DNA from: Kovacikia minuta CCNUW1
Lineage (GTDB): Bacteria; Cyanobacteriota; Cyanobacteriia; Leptolyngbyales; Leptolyngbyaceae
NCBI RefSeq assembly: GCF_020091585.1
Contig: NZ_CP083582.1
Coordinates: 744,001 to 808,000, forward strand
DNA: 64,000 nucleotides
Direction: 5' to 3'
A program made the position numbers and the translations under genes. The notes under the pieces are model-generated. The model had not been told where the DNA came from, did no database searches, and worked only from the letters and a program-made list of their open reading frames with translations. This document shows positions 55,869 to 64,000 of the stretch, one piece after another. Each line of letters starts with the position of its first letter. Position 1 is the first letter of the stretch.

Positions 55869-57806
55869 CTATTTCAAAATCATGGTGACTCGAATGTATT
55901 CAATACTGAAGGTGGGCTGAATCGTCATCACGATACTGACTTCGCCCGCAATCTCCTGCGATCGGGTTGCTGTCACTTCCAGTTCGTAACCCGTCAATGC
56001 CTCATCCTCCACCATCCGCGTCAGGAAGGCGTCTAATGTTGCCTTCATTGCCGCTCTAACCCGTGAATTATTCAACCGACCCAGGTAGGGATTTGCCGCC
56101 GATCGCACCCCGTATTTGGCGTAGTCCACAATCCGGCGGGTGGGGATGGATGAAAAGGGAGTGCCCTCGCCCGATGTGGTCACCCCTTTGATGATCCGGA
56201 AGCCCTGCTTGGGCACGACGGTCAGCACATTCCGCTTAATCAACTGCTCCTGCTGTCCCCGGTTCAACTCCACCGCTAACCCCGGTACATTCAGGGTTTT
56301 ATTGGTGAGGCTGGTTTGTACGGGTAGCGAAGAAATGAGTCCGGCAACAGCGGCGGCGGTGTAAGCAGCAGGGAGGGTTGTGCCGTCGGGGAAGGCAATT
56401 CCAGGGGCTACCAGAATCACCCGTTCATCCGCCAAATCATGGCCCAAAAATTCAGCCGCAGTGTTGCCTGTTGCCCCAATCACACCGATGCGCTCCAAGT
56501 CAACCGCTTCCGTTGCCTTCAGGTGTCCCAGCAGCACCGATCCCATTGTTTTGGCATCCTGTCCGGCTAGAACCACAATATTAATCAACTGATTGGCAAG
56601 GCTTTCCAGACCAGCGGTGTACTCGTCTGAACCAGCGTCTGCGCCGTTGTTGCCCGGTTGGTTGCTGCCCGACCCAAAAAAGGCGCTGACCGCAGGATTG
56701 GTTTGCAACCGATTGCCACCGTGGGTTGAATTTACGGTTGCTGTCACCAGTTGGGATGCGGCAAGTTGCTGTACCAGCGATTTACCATCGGGCACCGTGT
56801 AGCGCTCGGTGATTACCCCATGACTCAAACTGACCTGGGCAACAGCGCTGCGATCGACCAGGTAAGAAGCCACCAGTCGATCGCCATTCTCTTGAGATGG
56901 GGCTTCTCCGGGTGCAAACGTCAGGCTGCCATCCCAGGTGGTCAGCAACACCTGCCCCGCAGTGGGGGCGGCATGACCGATCGCATAGGTTGCCAATACC
57001 CGATTGGCTCCAGGTGCCTGGGATCCGGCAAAGGTCAAAACGCCTGTGGCAGGGTTTACCCGCACCTGGTTGTCTGGAGGAGCCTCGCCCTCGCCATAGA
57101 GAATGGTATCTCCCTGGTAGCTGCGAATCACGCTGCCTGAGCGATCGACCACCTGAATCTGGTTGATGGCAGGTACCGCCTCCACTGGAGTATTTGCCAG
57201 TTTGTATTGCCCCGCAGGGTTCGGCTTGACCTCCTCATTCGTTGCTACCCGTTTATAAACCAGATCTAGTGCGGTAATGCTCTTGGTGATCCCACGAAAA
57301 ATACGAATTCGATTTTCCGCTGAAGGCACGATCGGCGCATAGGTTAAGCGATTAAATCCTGTGGTCAGATTTTCGGCATCGATTCGTCCATTCTCCTCAG
57401 CGGGAATGACTTGAACCCGCAAATCATTGCCCCAGGTTCCCGGTGTTGCCGCCGTCAACACAGCCACTTCATTGCCACTCCCATCCCTGACCGAGTAGGT
57501 TGCGCTGGACTGGCTGCTGCCCGCTACCCGCACGGCTACCACACTCGAAGCCCCATTGTTATACAGTTGCTCCAGCGCTCTCACCAGGGTCAGGGGATGG
57601 GTGCCATCCTCCGGTTGCTTAAATGAGTCCGGCAACCCAAAAATTTCCCGCGCATTGGCAAATCCCGACAGGGTGATGGGTACCCCGATCGGACCGCTCG
57701 CCGCCGTGCCCACCACGCCCACAATGCCAGTCGCAACTCGTCCGGCTGAAATCAGTCCTTCAGACTGGACAGCAATATACGTTCCCGGAATGATCATCTC
57801 AGCCAT
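55869..57806 (-). CDS. Contractile tail sheath protein (CIS)
   Basis: 645 residues. The N-terminus MAEMIIPGTYIAVQSEGLISAGRVATGIVGVVGTAASGPIG carries the handshake-type sheath start seen in phage and CIS sheaths, and GASSVVAVRVAG follows near residue 90. The C-terminus LTRMVEDEALTGYELEVTATRSQEIAGEVSIVMTIQPTFSIEYIRVTMILK is the conserved end that intercalates with neighbouring subunits. It is the first gene of the minus-strand CIS operon, so the operon promoter should lie just upstream of 57806. Confidence 0.92.
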   Translation of the reverse strand: MAEMIIPGTYIAVQSEGLISAGRVATGIVGVVGTAASGPIGVPITLSGFANAREIFGLPDSFKQPEDGTHPLTLVRALEQLYNNGASSVVAVRVAGSSQSSATYSVRDGSGNEVAVLTAATPGTWGNDLRVQVIPAEENGRIDAENLTTGFNRLTYAPIVPSAENRIRIFRGITKSITALDLVYKRVATNEEVKPNPAGQYKLANTPVEAVPAINQIQVVDRSGSVIRSYQGDTILYGEGEAPPDNQVRVNPATGVLTFAGSQAPGANRVLATYAIGHAAPTAGQVLLTTWDGSLTFAPGEAPSQENGDRLVASYLVDRSAVAQVSLSHGVITERYTVPDGKSLVQQLAASQLVTATVNSTHGGNRLQTNPAVSAFFGSGSNQPGNNGADAGSDEYTAGLESLANQLINIVVLAGQDAKTMGSVLLGHLKATEAVDLERIGVIGATGNTAAEFLGHDLADERVILVAPGIAFPDGTTLPAAYTAAAVAGLISSLPVQTSLTNKTLNVPGLAVELNRGQQEQLIKRNVLTVVPKQGFRIIKGVTTSGEGTPFSSIPTRRIVDYAKYGVRSAANPYLGRLNNSRVRAAMKATLDAFLTRMVEDEALTGYELEVTATRSQEIAGEVSIVMTIQPTFSIEYIRVTMILK

Positions 57807-57831
57807 AGAGAAACCTCAGCTCAGTGAATAA

Positions 57832-58311
57832 CGAGAAAGATGAAATAATCAGAAATAAAACTTTCAAAGACAAAGTTAACCAATCATTATTTATCCAACG
57901 TTGTTGATTCAACGTTGCAATTAAGTCAGGAAACAGGTAGAAGCAGCAGAAAAATCCTGATTTTAATCGAGTTGGAAAATGAAAAGCAGGAAGTGGGGAA
58001 TAGGGGTAACCAAGAGTGATGAATTCTAAGTTGGAAATTCTCAGTTATGAGTTAAGAATTTCAAGTCATTCAAGCTTAGGTGGCATTCCTGTGACACTTA
58101 ATTCTTAATTCCCAATTCTTAATTTCCAATTCTTAATTCTTAATTCCCAATTATTTCCCTTTCCTTCTTGCACTATGCCTTAATTAAAGAAGCTCGTCCA
58201 GCAATTCAATCAAACTCTACGATTCACACAACCTCTCTTGCTGAAAGATAGACGATCACAAGGAGTTTTTGTTGATAAAGATGCAAACCTTTAAGGTTTC
58301 GCAAACATTTT
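57832..58311. other. Intergenic region, heptamer-rich
   Basis: AATTCTT/AATTCCC/AATTTCC-type 7-base words repeat at 58096-58152. No convincing gene is seen. The 5' part (57832-57960) is AT-rich and probably carries the CIS promoter on the minus strand. Confidence 0.6.
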
Positions 58312-59187
58312 TCATAGCGTAAATAGGCGCACGGGTTTTTGTTGCAATAAAGCAACACTTTCCCTGGTGTCGCCTGGAAAAATCGATCGCACCCGTTCTA
58401 CAACTGAAATCATATAGCGATAATCCGGCACCGGTGCATTCGTCACGAATCCGACTTCCTGGGCCATGACCGAGGGCATTTCACTCAAAATTTTACGAAG
58501 GGACTCCTGCTGGTTTTGATCTAAGGCAGGACTGACCAGAATTGCGCCGGATGGAACTTTGTGCGGATCGGTAAACAGGATGCGGAGGTTAGCGGATTTG
58601 AGTTCACTTTTATAAGTCGTAAACTCCTCCATTGAAACTGCACCGACATCTGCTTTATTCTGAGCTACCGCTTCTAAAATTGCCTTGGGAGTTGGAGGCA
58701 AAATTAAGCTGGATAGGGTTAGTCCATACAAATTGAAAATGGGTAGATAATACCCCGTCGCTGAACCTGGCTTGCCTAAAGCCACCGTTTTCCCGGCAAC
58801 ATCACTGATTTTTTGAATCGGGCTATCTTCTCGAACGATTAGCACAGAGCGGAGATTCTGGATTCCAATCAACGGCAGTAAGGGCTTGTATTGATGTTGC
58901 GAAATCGCGATCGCACACAAACCGGAAGGGGCAAATACCAGGGACCATTTCTGATCGCGAATTTGCTCTAGCGCAACACTTTCATTCAGGGTTGGTTCAA
59001 ATTGAACGAGGGATTGCGTTCGTTCACTCAAATACTGTTTGAAGCGGCTATATTGCTCCAAGGATTTGTTGCCTTCCTCGTAGCTGACCGCACCCACCAG
59101 CAGCGATCGCTGACGGGGCGAAACCGAGTTTGCCCCACAGGCTGAAAGCAACATCAAACCCAAAAACCAGCGACGTGAAAGACTCAT
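58312..59187 (-). CDS. PhnD-like phosphate/phosphonate-type binding lipoprotein
   Basis: 291 residues. A signal peptide with a lipobox-like LLSACG precedes a PhnD-family binding domain: LLVGAVSYEEGNKSLEQYSRFKQYLSERTQSLVQFEPTLN, LVFAPSGLCAIAIS, LIVREDSPIQKISDVAGKTVALGKPGSATGYYLPI, MEEFTTYKSE, and LRILFTDPHKVPSGAILVSPALDQNQQESLRKIL. Such proteins bind phosphonate, phosphite or phosphate for import or signalling. No permease or ATPase follows. Its ATG overlaps the kinase stop by ATGA, suggesting it senses for that kinase. Confidence 0.82.
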   Translation of the reverse strand: MSLSRRWFLGLMLLSACGANSVSPRQRSLLVGAVSYEEGNKSLEQYSRFKQYLSERTQSLVQFEPTLNESVALEQIRDQKWSLVFAPSGLCAIAISQHQYKPLLPLIGIQNLRSVLIVREDSPIQKISDVAGKTVALGKPGSATGYYLPIFNLYGLTLSSLILPPTPKAILEAVAQNKADVGAVSMEEFTTYKSELKSANLRILFTDPHKVPSGAILVSPALDQNQQESLRKILSEMPSVMAQEVGFVTNAPVPDYRYMISVVERVRSIFPGDTRESVALLQQKPVRLFTL

Positions 59188-62100
59188 CCGTTGTAACCTT
59201 GCCTATTGCCAGAAAGGGTAACTTCTTGCTGCATAACTTGTTCAGTGGCTGCAACAATTTCATTAAAGCTATAGCGATCGACTAATTCAATTAACGACCA
59301 GATCAAATCATTTTCAGATTTGGGAATTTGCTCAATTAACATCAGGATTTGTTTGGCATTGACCCGCAAGGCTGCCTCATACAATTGCTCAACCCAGGCG
59401 CTCGGCATTTCTTGCAGGTTTTTAATCGGAATTGAAGCAACGGTATCAGCGGCAACTTCCTTCATTTCCTGGGTTTCGAGGGCATCCATATAGCGATAGC
59501 GAACACCCAAATGTTCCGCCATCTTTTCAAAAATGACTGCCGTTCGGAATGGTTTTCGGACAAAATCATCACAACCAATCGACAGTGCCATCATCCGATC
59601 TTCCTCAAACGCGCTGCCCGTCAAGGCGATGATTACCGGAGGCTGTCCCTCCAGTGCTTTGATCTGTTGCGTTGCCTCAAATCCACTCAGCACGGGCATC
59701 CGGATATCCATCCAGATCAGATGGGGAGACCAGGTTTGGCATAGTTCGATCGCCCTTTGCCCATTCTCTGCCTCTCGCACCTCAAACCCGATCGGCGACA
59801 ACAATTCCACCAGAAGCCGACGATTTTCGGGTTTATCCTCCGCAATCAAAATTCGGTAGGTGGGTTGTCCTGCTTCTAACCCAATCACTTCCAGGCTGGA
59901 TGTTGGAGCCGGAACATCATCCTGAACCGCTACCCTGGCTTGAATCTGGAAACTGAAGGTGGAGCCTTTGCCCACCATACTGTCTACCGTCAGGTTGCCC
60001 CCCATCAGGTGCACAAACCGCTGGCTAATTGGCAATCCCAGTCCAGTACCTTCCTGCGATCGCTGCCCTGCTTCCGTTTGCACGAATGGTTCAAACAACC
60101 GTTCGCGATCGGCGGGGGCAATGCCACAGCCGGTGTCTTCGACTTCAAACAGAAGGGTGTGGGGTGTGGGGTGTGGGGTCTGGGGTAGCGGAGAGTTTTG
60201 AGTATTGAGTTTTGAATTTTGAGTTGATTCTGAGGACTGAGGACTGAGGACTGAGGACTGAGGGTTGCCTTCTGCCTTCATCTCCGTGTCTTCCCTTTCC
60301 CCATGCTCTAAACTGACCCGCAGCATCACCCCTCCCTGCTGGGTAAACTTAATCGCATTTCCAATTAAATTGACCAGGACTTGACGCAGTTTGCTTTCGT
60401 CGGTGCAGATGTATTGGGGCACCGCAGGCGATCGCTCAAAAATCAGATGTAATCCCTTGGACTGGGCTTTCAGATCAAACATGTGCCGGAGGCGATCGAG
60501 CAGGTGGTAGAGATCAAAATTGGTCTCATTCAGCATGACTCTGCCTGCTTCAATTTTGGACATTTCCAGCACGTCATTGATTAAAGTCAACAGGTCTTCG
60601 CCGCTACGGTTGATGGTGTCCAAATAATCCTGTTGTTGGGGTTCCAGCGATTTCCCCCGCAGCATCAATTGGGTAAAACCGAGAATGATGTTGAGCGGAG
60701 TGCGGAGTTCATGGCTCATGTTGGAAAGAAACTGACTTTTCGCGAGGTTTGCCGCATCCGCAGTTTCCTTGGCTTGTTTCAGTTCTGCCTGGAATTTTTT
60801 CAGCTTGGTGATGTCACGGGCAACCCAGAGAACCGCATCGTCCGATAGGGGCGAGACACTCGCCAAAAACCAGACTTCCTTGTTCTTCATTGAACAGGCA
60901 GTATTCCACATACACATTTTTCTGGGCATCCTCAGCATGCTTCTGGTGGCGACGCTGGAGTGCTTGTCGAATGGCCTCCACAACCTGATCTGCGATCGCT
61001 TTGGGTAACACTTCATGCACAGTTTTACCTACCCGTTCGACCTCTGGTTTATAGGCGAACGATCGGGTTTGCATACACTTCAGGTAGCGTCCATCTGCAT
61101 CCAGCACCAGCACCATATCCGTCATGGCGGCAAACATCAGGCGCAGTTCTGCCTCGGACATTTTTAGAGCGGCTTCTGCCTTTCTGGCGTTCCTGAATTT
61201 CCTGCTGAAGCTGGGTATTTTTCTCACCTAATTCTGTGGTACGTTGCTCAACCCGAATTTCTAATTCCTCATTGGTTCGTTCCAGTGCCGAAAAAGATTC
61301 GCGCAACTGTTGTGCCATCTGGTTAAAGGATTGGGCGAGACCATTCAATTCCGTCGTACTGTTTACCGTCACGGTCTGGTCTAAATCCCCTGCGGCGATC
61401 GCTTTTGCTGCACTCCCTAAGCGTGAAATTGGTTGGGTAATCCAGCGGGCGGTCAGAATCCCAAACAAAATTGCCAATCCTAGAGCAGCCAGACACAGCA
61501 GAATGGTGTTGTGGGTGTTTGCCTGGATTTGATCCATGAAATCACTTTCAGGCACAACCACGACGATCAACCAGTCCAATCCCTCTTTTGTCTTCAGCGG
61601 CATGACTTGCAAAAACTGCCGCTGCCCATCCAGGTCAAAATCGAGTTGTTGTCTCTGCTGAATTTGACTTACACCGCCGAAGTGTTGCAGTAAATATTGG
61701 GTGGTGCGCCGGGTTAAAACATCACTGCTGTTAACCGCTTTGACCCGCACAGGGTTCTGTTTCGTAATCGGAGCCTTTGGGTTTTCAATGATATAGGGTT
61801 GTTGTGTGGCTGAACTCCCAACCAGTAAGCCAGTATTCCGTTCGAGAATAAAGGTTTCCCCCGATCGCCCAATTTTTAGACTCCGGAGAAATTCACTAAT
61901 ATCGGTCAGCGAAAAATCGACAGCCGCGACTCCCAATAATTTGTTGTCGTCGTTGTAGATTGGTAAACTGGCGTTCAACACGTATTTGGGAGTCGCAAAA
62001 AGTTTGTAGATGCCGCCCCATTGAGCAGTTCCAGACTTGACCGCCGAGGTGTACCAGGGACGGGTGCGGGGATCATAGTTGGCTTTTGATCTGAGAAGTT

Positions 62101-62581
62101 TTGTCCGATGACCGGGGCGATCGGCGGCATAAATTCGAACCTCATGATTGGTTGATTCCCCCGACTCTTTGACGCGGAAACTGCCATCCTCTCCCCGTTC
62201 TACGGCAACATGTTCTCGATTCTCTGAACCAATGTAGACAGCGGTGACGGTATCAAAAGTCTCCAGTTGATACCAGAGATGCCGTTCTAACCCCAACACA
62301 TTCTGCGTATTCACTTCACTCAACCGAACCGCATTGGCATTCAGTTGATTGATTTTGTGGGGAACCGAGACATAGGTTTGCAGATATTGGTTGATGCGGG
62401 CAGTCACTTCATTCCGAAGTTGAGTTGCAACATCATTAACTGCCTGCTGCCCATTACGGATGGACAGCCACCCGGTTAGACCTACAGCAATAGAAATTTG
62501 TAGGATAAACGGCACAACAAGAATGCCAGGCAGTGGCACACTTTTGGCAAGGGCAGAAAATCGATGGGCAATAGGGCGCAT
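59184..62581 (-). CDS. Hybrid histidine kinase: dCache-HAMP-PAS-HisKA-HATPase-REC (two frameshifts)
   Basis: Three frames join into one kinase of about 1130 residues. From the ATG at 62581, a membrane helix and a periplasmic double-Cache-type domain are followed by a second helix (LCLAALGLAILFGILTA) and a HAMP segment near LGSAAKAIAAGDLDQTVTV. The second frame is a PAS domain (RLMFAAMTDMVLVLDADGRYLKCMQTRSF). The third has the H-box FLSNMSHELRTPLN, N-box, G boxes (LFEVEDTGCGIAP, GTGLGLPISQRF), a receiver with LIWMDIRMPVLSGFEAT, and a C-terminal helical tail. Extra bases near 61180 and 60885 separate the frames. Repeat-encoded inserts (NPQSSVLSPQSSESTQ) lie at about 60160-60275. The gene overlaps the PhnD-like start. 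Confidence 0.85.
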
Positions 62582-63140
62582 GTTTTGGTGCCTCAAATGC
62601 AACAGCGCAGTAAGGTGCAAATGCATCGAAATAGATCTCTAACTTAGATCCTTCTCCAGCAAAAGATCTCTACAGTCCAGCAAACTCCCGTTATGCATTA
62701 TATGCTGTCGCGAAAAGGTGCTAGAGAAAATCACCTGAGCGGGTGATAAGGGGGTGTAAGTCAGGCAGTGTAGGAATCCTGACTTTTGTAGCTAAACCGA
62801 GATTCAGTGTTTTGAGCGATCACAAAGAGTAATTTTTCTTTACTTTGATTGCATAATTGTCTTCACTCAGGTTTTTTTTAAGAAAACCGTCCCTAAAATT
62901 AGGGTAAAGCATTCAATAAATTTGATTGGACTGACGTATTTTGACCAAAACCTCCCAAGTTTAAAGCGGTAGGGTTGGTCACAATACTTAATTTTTGGTT
63001 AAAACTTCTGAGGGTTACATCAGTTTGATCGAATTAATTTATGGTTTAGTGACTCAATGCTTTGCCCTTGCAGCAGTAATTCCTTGACCAGAAATCTCCT
63101 AAGATTGATGCGGGAACGACATGCGTTCCTGACAGCAGCT
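62582..63140. other. Intergenic region between divergent kinase genes
   Basis: About 560 bases with no convincing gene and few repeats. The AT-rich segment 62640-62960 may hold the divergent promoters, but I cannot place their elements. Confidence 0.5.
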
Positions 63141-64000
63141 ATGGATGTTACCAAACGTTACGCGATCGCCCACTCCTTTAGTCCTCACCCCCCTATGGAA
63201 CACGCGCAGGCAAGTAAGGGAGATATTCTCCTCGTTGACGACACCCTGGACAACCTCCGCCTCTTGTCAGCAATGTTAAGTGAGCGTGGCTATGACGTTC
63301 GCTGTGTTACCAATGGTGCAACGGCATTAATGGGAATGCAAGCCCAACCTCCCAATTTGATTCTGTTGGATATCAATATGCCTGGGATGGATGGTTACGA
63401 GGTATGTCGGCGGTTAAAGTCCAACCCTGTGACCCAGGAAATTCCGGTTATTTTTATCAGTGCCCTGGATGAAGCGATCGATAAAATTACCGCTTTCTCC
63501 GTGGGCGGTGTCGATTTTATTACCAAACCGTTTCAAGTCGAAGAGGTGTTTACCCGGGTTGAGCATCAACTCAGCCTGTGTCGCCTGCAACAGCAACTGC
63601 AACAGCAAAATCAACGCTTGCAACAGGCAGAGGTAGAACTGCGGCGAGCACTCGAACATGAACGGGCGCTGAATCGGCGGATTGAGCAAATGGCAATGCT
63701 GGAAGAACGAAACCGGATTGCTCAAGATATCCACGACTCCTTGGGGCACTCTCTGGTGGCACTCAATATTCAGATGGAAACCGCCCTCGCCCTCTGGCAA
63801 TCCGCTCCTGATCGCGCCTACACCCTGTTAGGGGAAGCGAAACAATTAGGGTCAGAAGCCCTCCAATCTGTGCGGGAATCCGTTTCCCTGATTCGCTCCG
63901 ACCCCCTCCAGGGACGCCTCCTGGAAGATGCGATCGCCAAATTGGCACAGGAATTTCAGCGGACAACGGGAGTTTTACCAGAATGCCAGATTGACCTGTC
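63141..64000 (+). CDS. Response regulator / NarL-type histidine kinase fusion (partial, runs off window)
   Basis: From the ATG at 63141 (or 63195). The N-terminal receiver has LLVDDTLDNLRLLSAML, the phospho-acceptor Asp in LILLDINMPGMDGYEV, and ITKPFQ. A coiled coil of Gln/Leu-rich residues (LQQQLQQQNQRLQQAEVELR) leads to the HisKA_3 H-box MLEERNRIAQDIHDSLGHSL. The ATPase domain continues beyond 64000. It is divergent from the hybrid kinase, so both may respond to the same input (inference). Confidence 0.8.
   Translation, partial: MDVTKRYAIAHSFSPHPPMEHAQASKGDILLVDDTLDNLRLLSAMLSERGYDVRCVTNGATALMGMQAQPPNLILLDINMPGMDGYEVCRRLKSNPVTQEIPVIFISALDEAIDKITAFSVGGVDFITKPFQVEEVFTRVEHQLSLCRLQQQLQQQNQRLQQAEVELRRALEHERALNRRIEQMAMLEERNRIAQDIHDSLGHSLVALNIQMETALALWQSAPDRAYTLLGEAKQLGSEALQSVRESVSLIRSDPLQGRLLEDAIAKLAQEFQRTTGVLPECQIDL

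Noticed and set aside
35990-57806. The minus-strand locus as a complete prophage
   Set aside because: There is no capsid, portal, terminase, integrase or lysis gene; an RHS protein and S74 fibres fit a CIS better.

Overview
The window is a stretch of a filamentous cyanobacterial chromosome. GCGATCGC-type octamers are very frequent, and there is a magnesium chelatase subunit D gene, a protochlorophyllide-reductase-like small protein, an NrtB/CmpB-NrtA/CmpA-NrtD/CmpD type ABC transporter, DUF2808, ExoD, pentapeptide-repeat and PTPA-CTERM proteins. Heptanucleotide tandem repeats (STRR type) fill almost every intergenic gap. I saw no rRNA, tRNA or CRISPR array.

Layout. 0.1-9 kb: envelope and housekeeping genes (DUF2808 protein, PCP-reductase-like peptide, methyltransferase, PIG-V-like mannosyltransferase, NYN nuclease, ABC exporter, DppC-like permease, HD phosphohydrolase). 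9-18 kb: ECF sigma factor facing an HtrA-type protease, chlD, two exported proteins and a lipase-like hydrolase. 17.7-21.8 kb: a c-di-AMP (ydaO/yuaA) riboswitch leading an anion ABC transporter in the order permease, binding protein, ATPase. 22-35.7 kb: accessory genes (ExoD, DUF3598, FAD monooxygenase, pentapeptide protein plus histidine kinase, an IS630 remnant wedged between a 5'-truncated LuxR gene and a GNAT fragment, MFS/spermidine synthase fusion, P450, SAM hydrolase, Uma2). 36.0-57.8 kb, all on the minus strand: a 22-kb contractile injection system (CIS) locus. 58.3-64 kb: a PhnD-like binding protein coupled to a hybrid histidine kinase, and a divergent response-regulator/kinase running off the window.

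The CIS locus runs from sheath and tube through chaperone, LysM/gpU-like protein, hub (gpD), spike (gpV), PAAR-like tip, gp25, gpJ and gpI to tail-fibre-like genes, and ends with a long helical rod protein and a 1201-residue RHS protein. Contractile injection systems anchored to thylakoids are known from multicellular cyanobacteria, so this is a candidate relative. Its 3' end is the most unusual part. The RHS protein carries an HExxH zincin-like domain followed by Ig-like domains, which makes it a likely cargo or effector. A neighbouring gene fuses a TOPRIM (primase-type) domain to a tail-fibre S74 chaperone domain.

Two features cut across the window. First, at 17 positions a gene is broken by what looks like one extra base, never a missing one, including in chlD. 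This points to a systematic sequencing or assembly artefact rather than decay. Second, heptamer repeats and small palindromic elements occur inside reading frames as well as between genes, where they are translated as low-complexity inserts.
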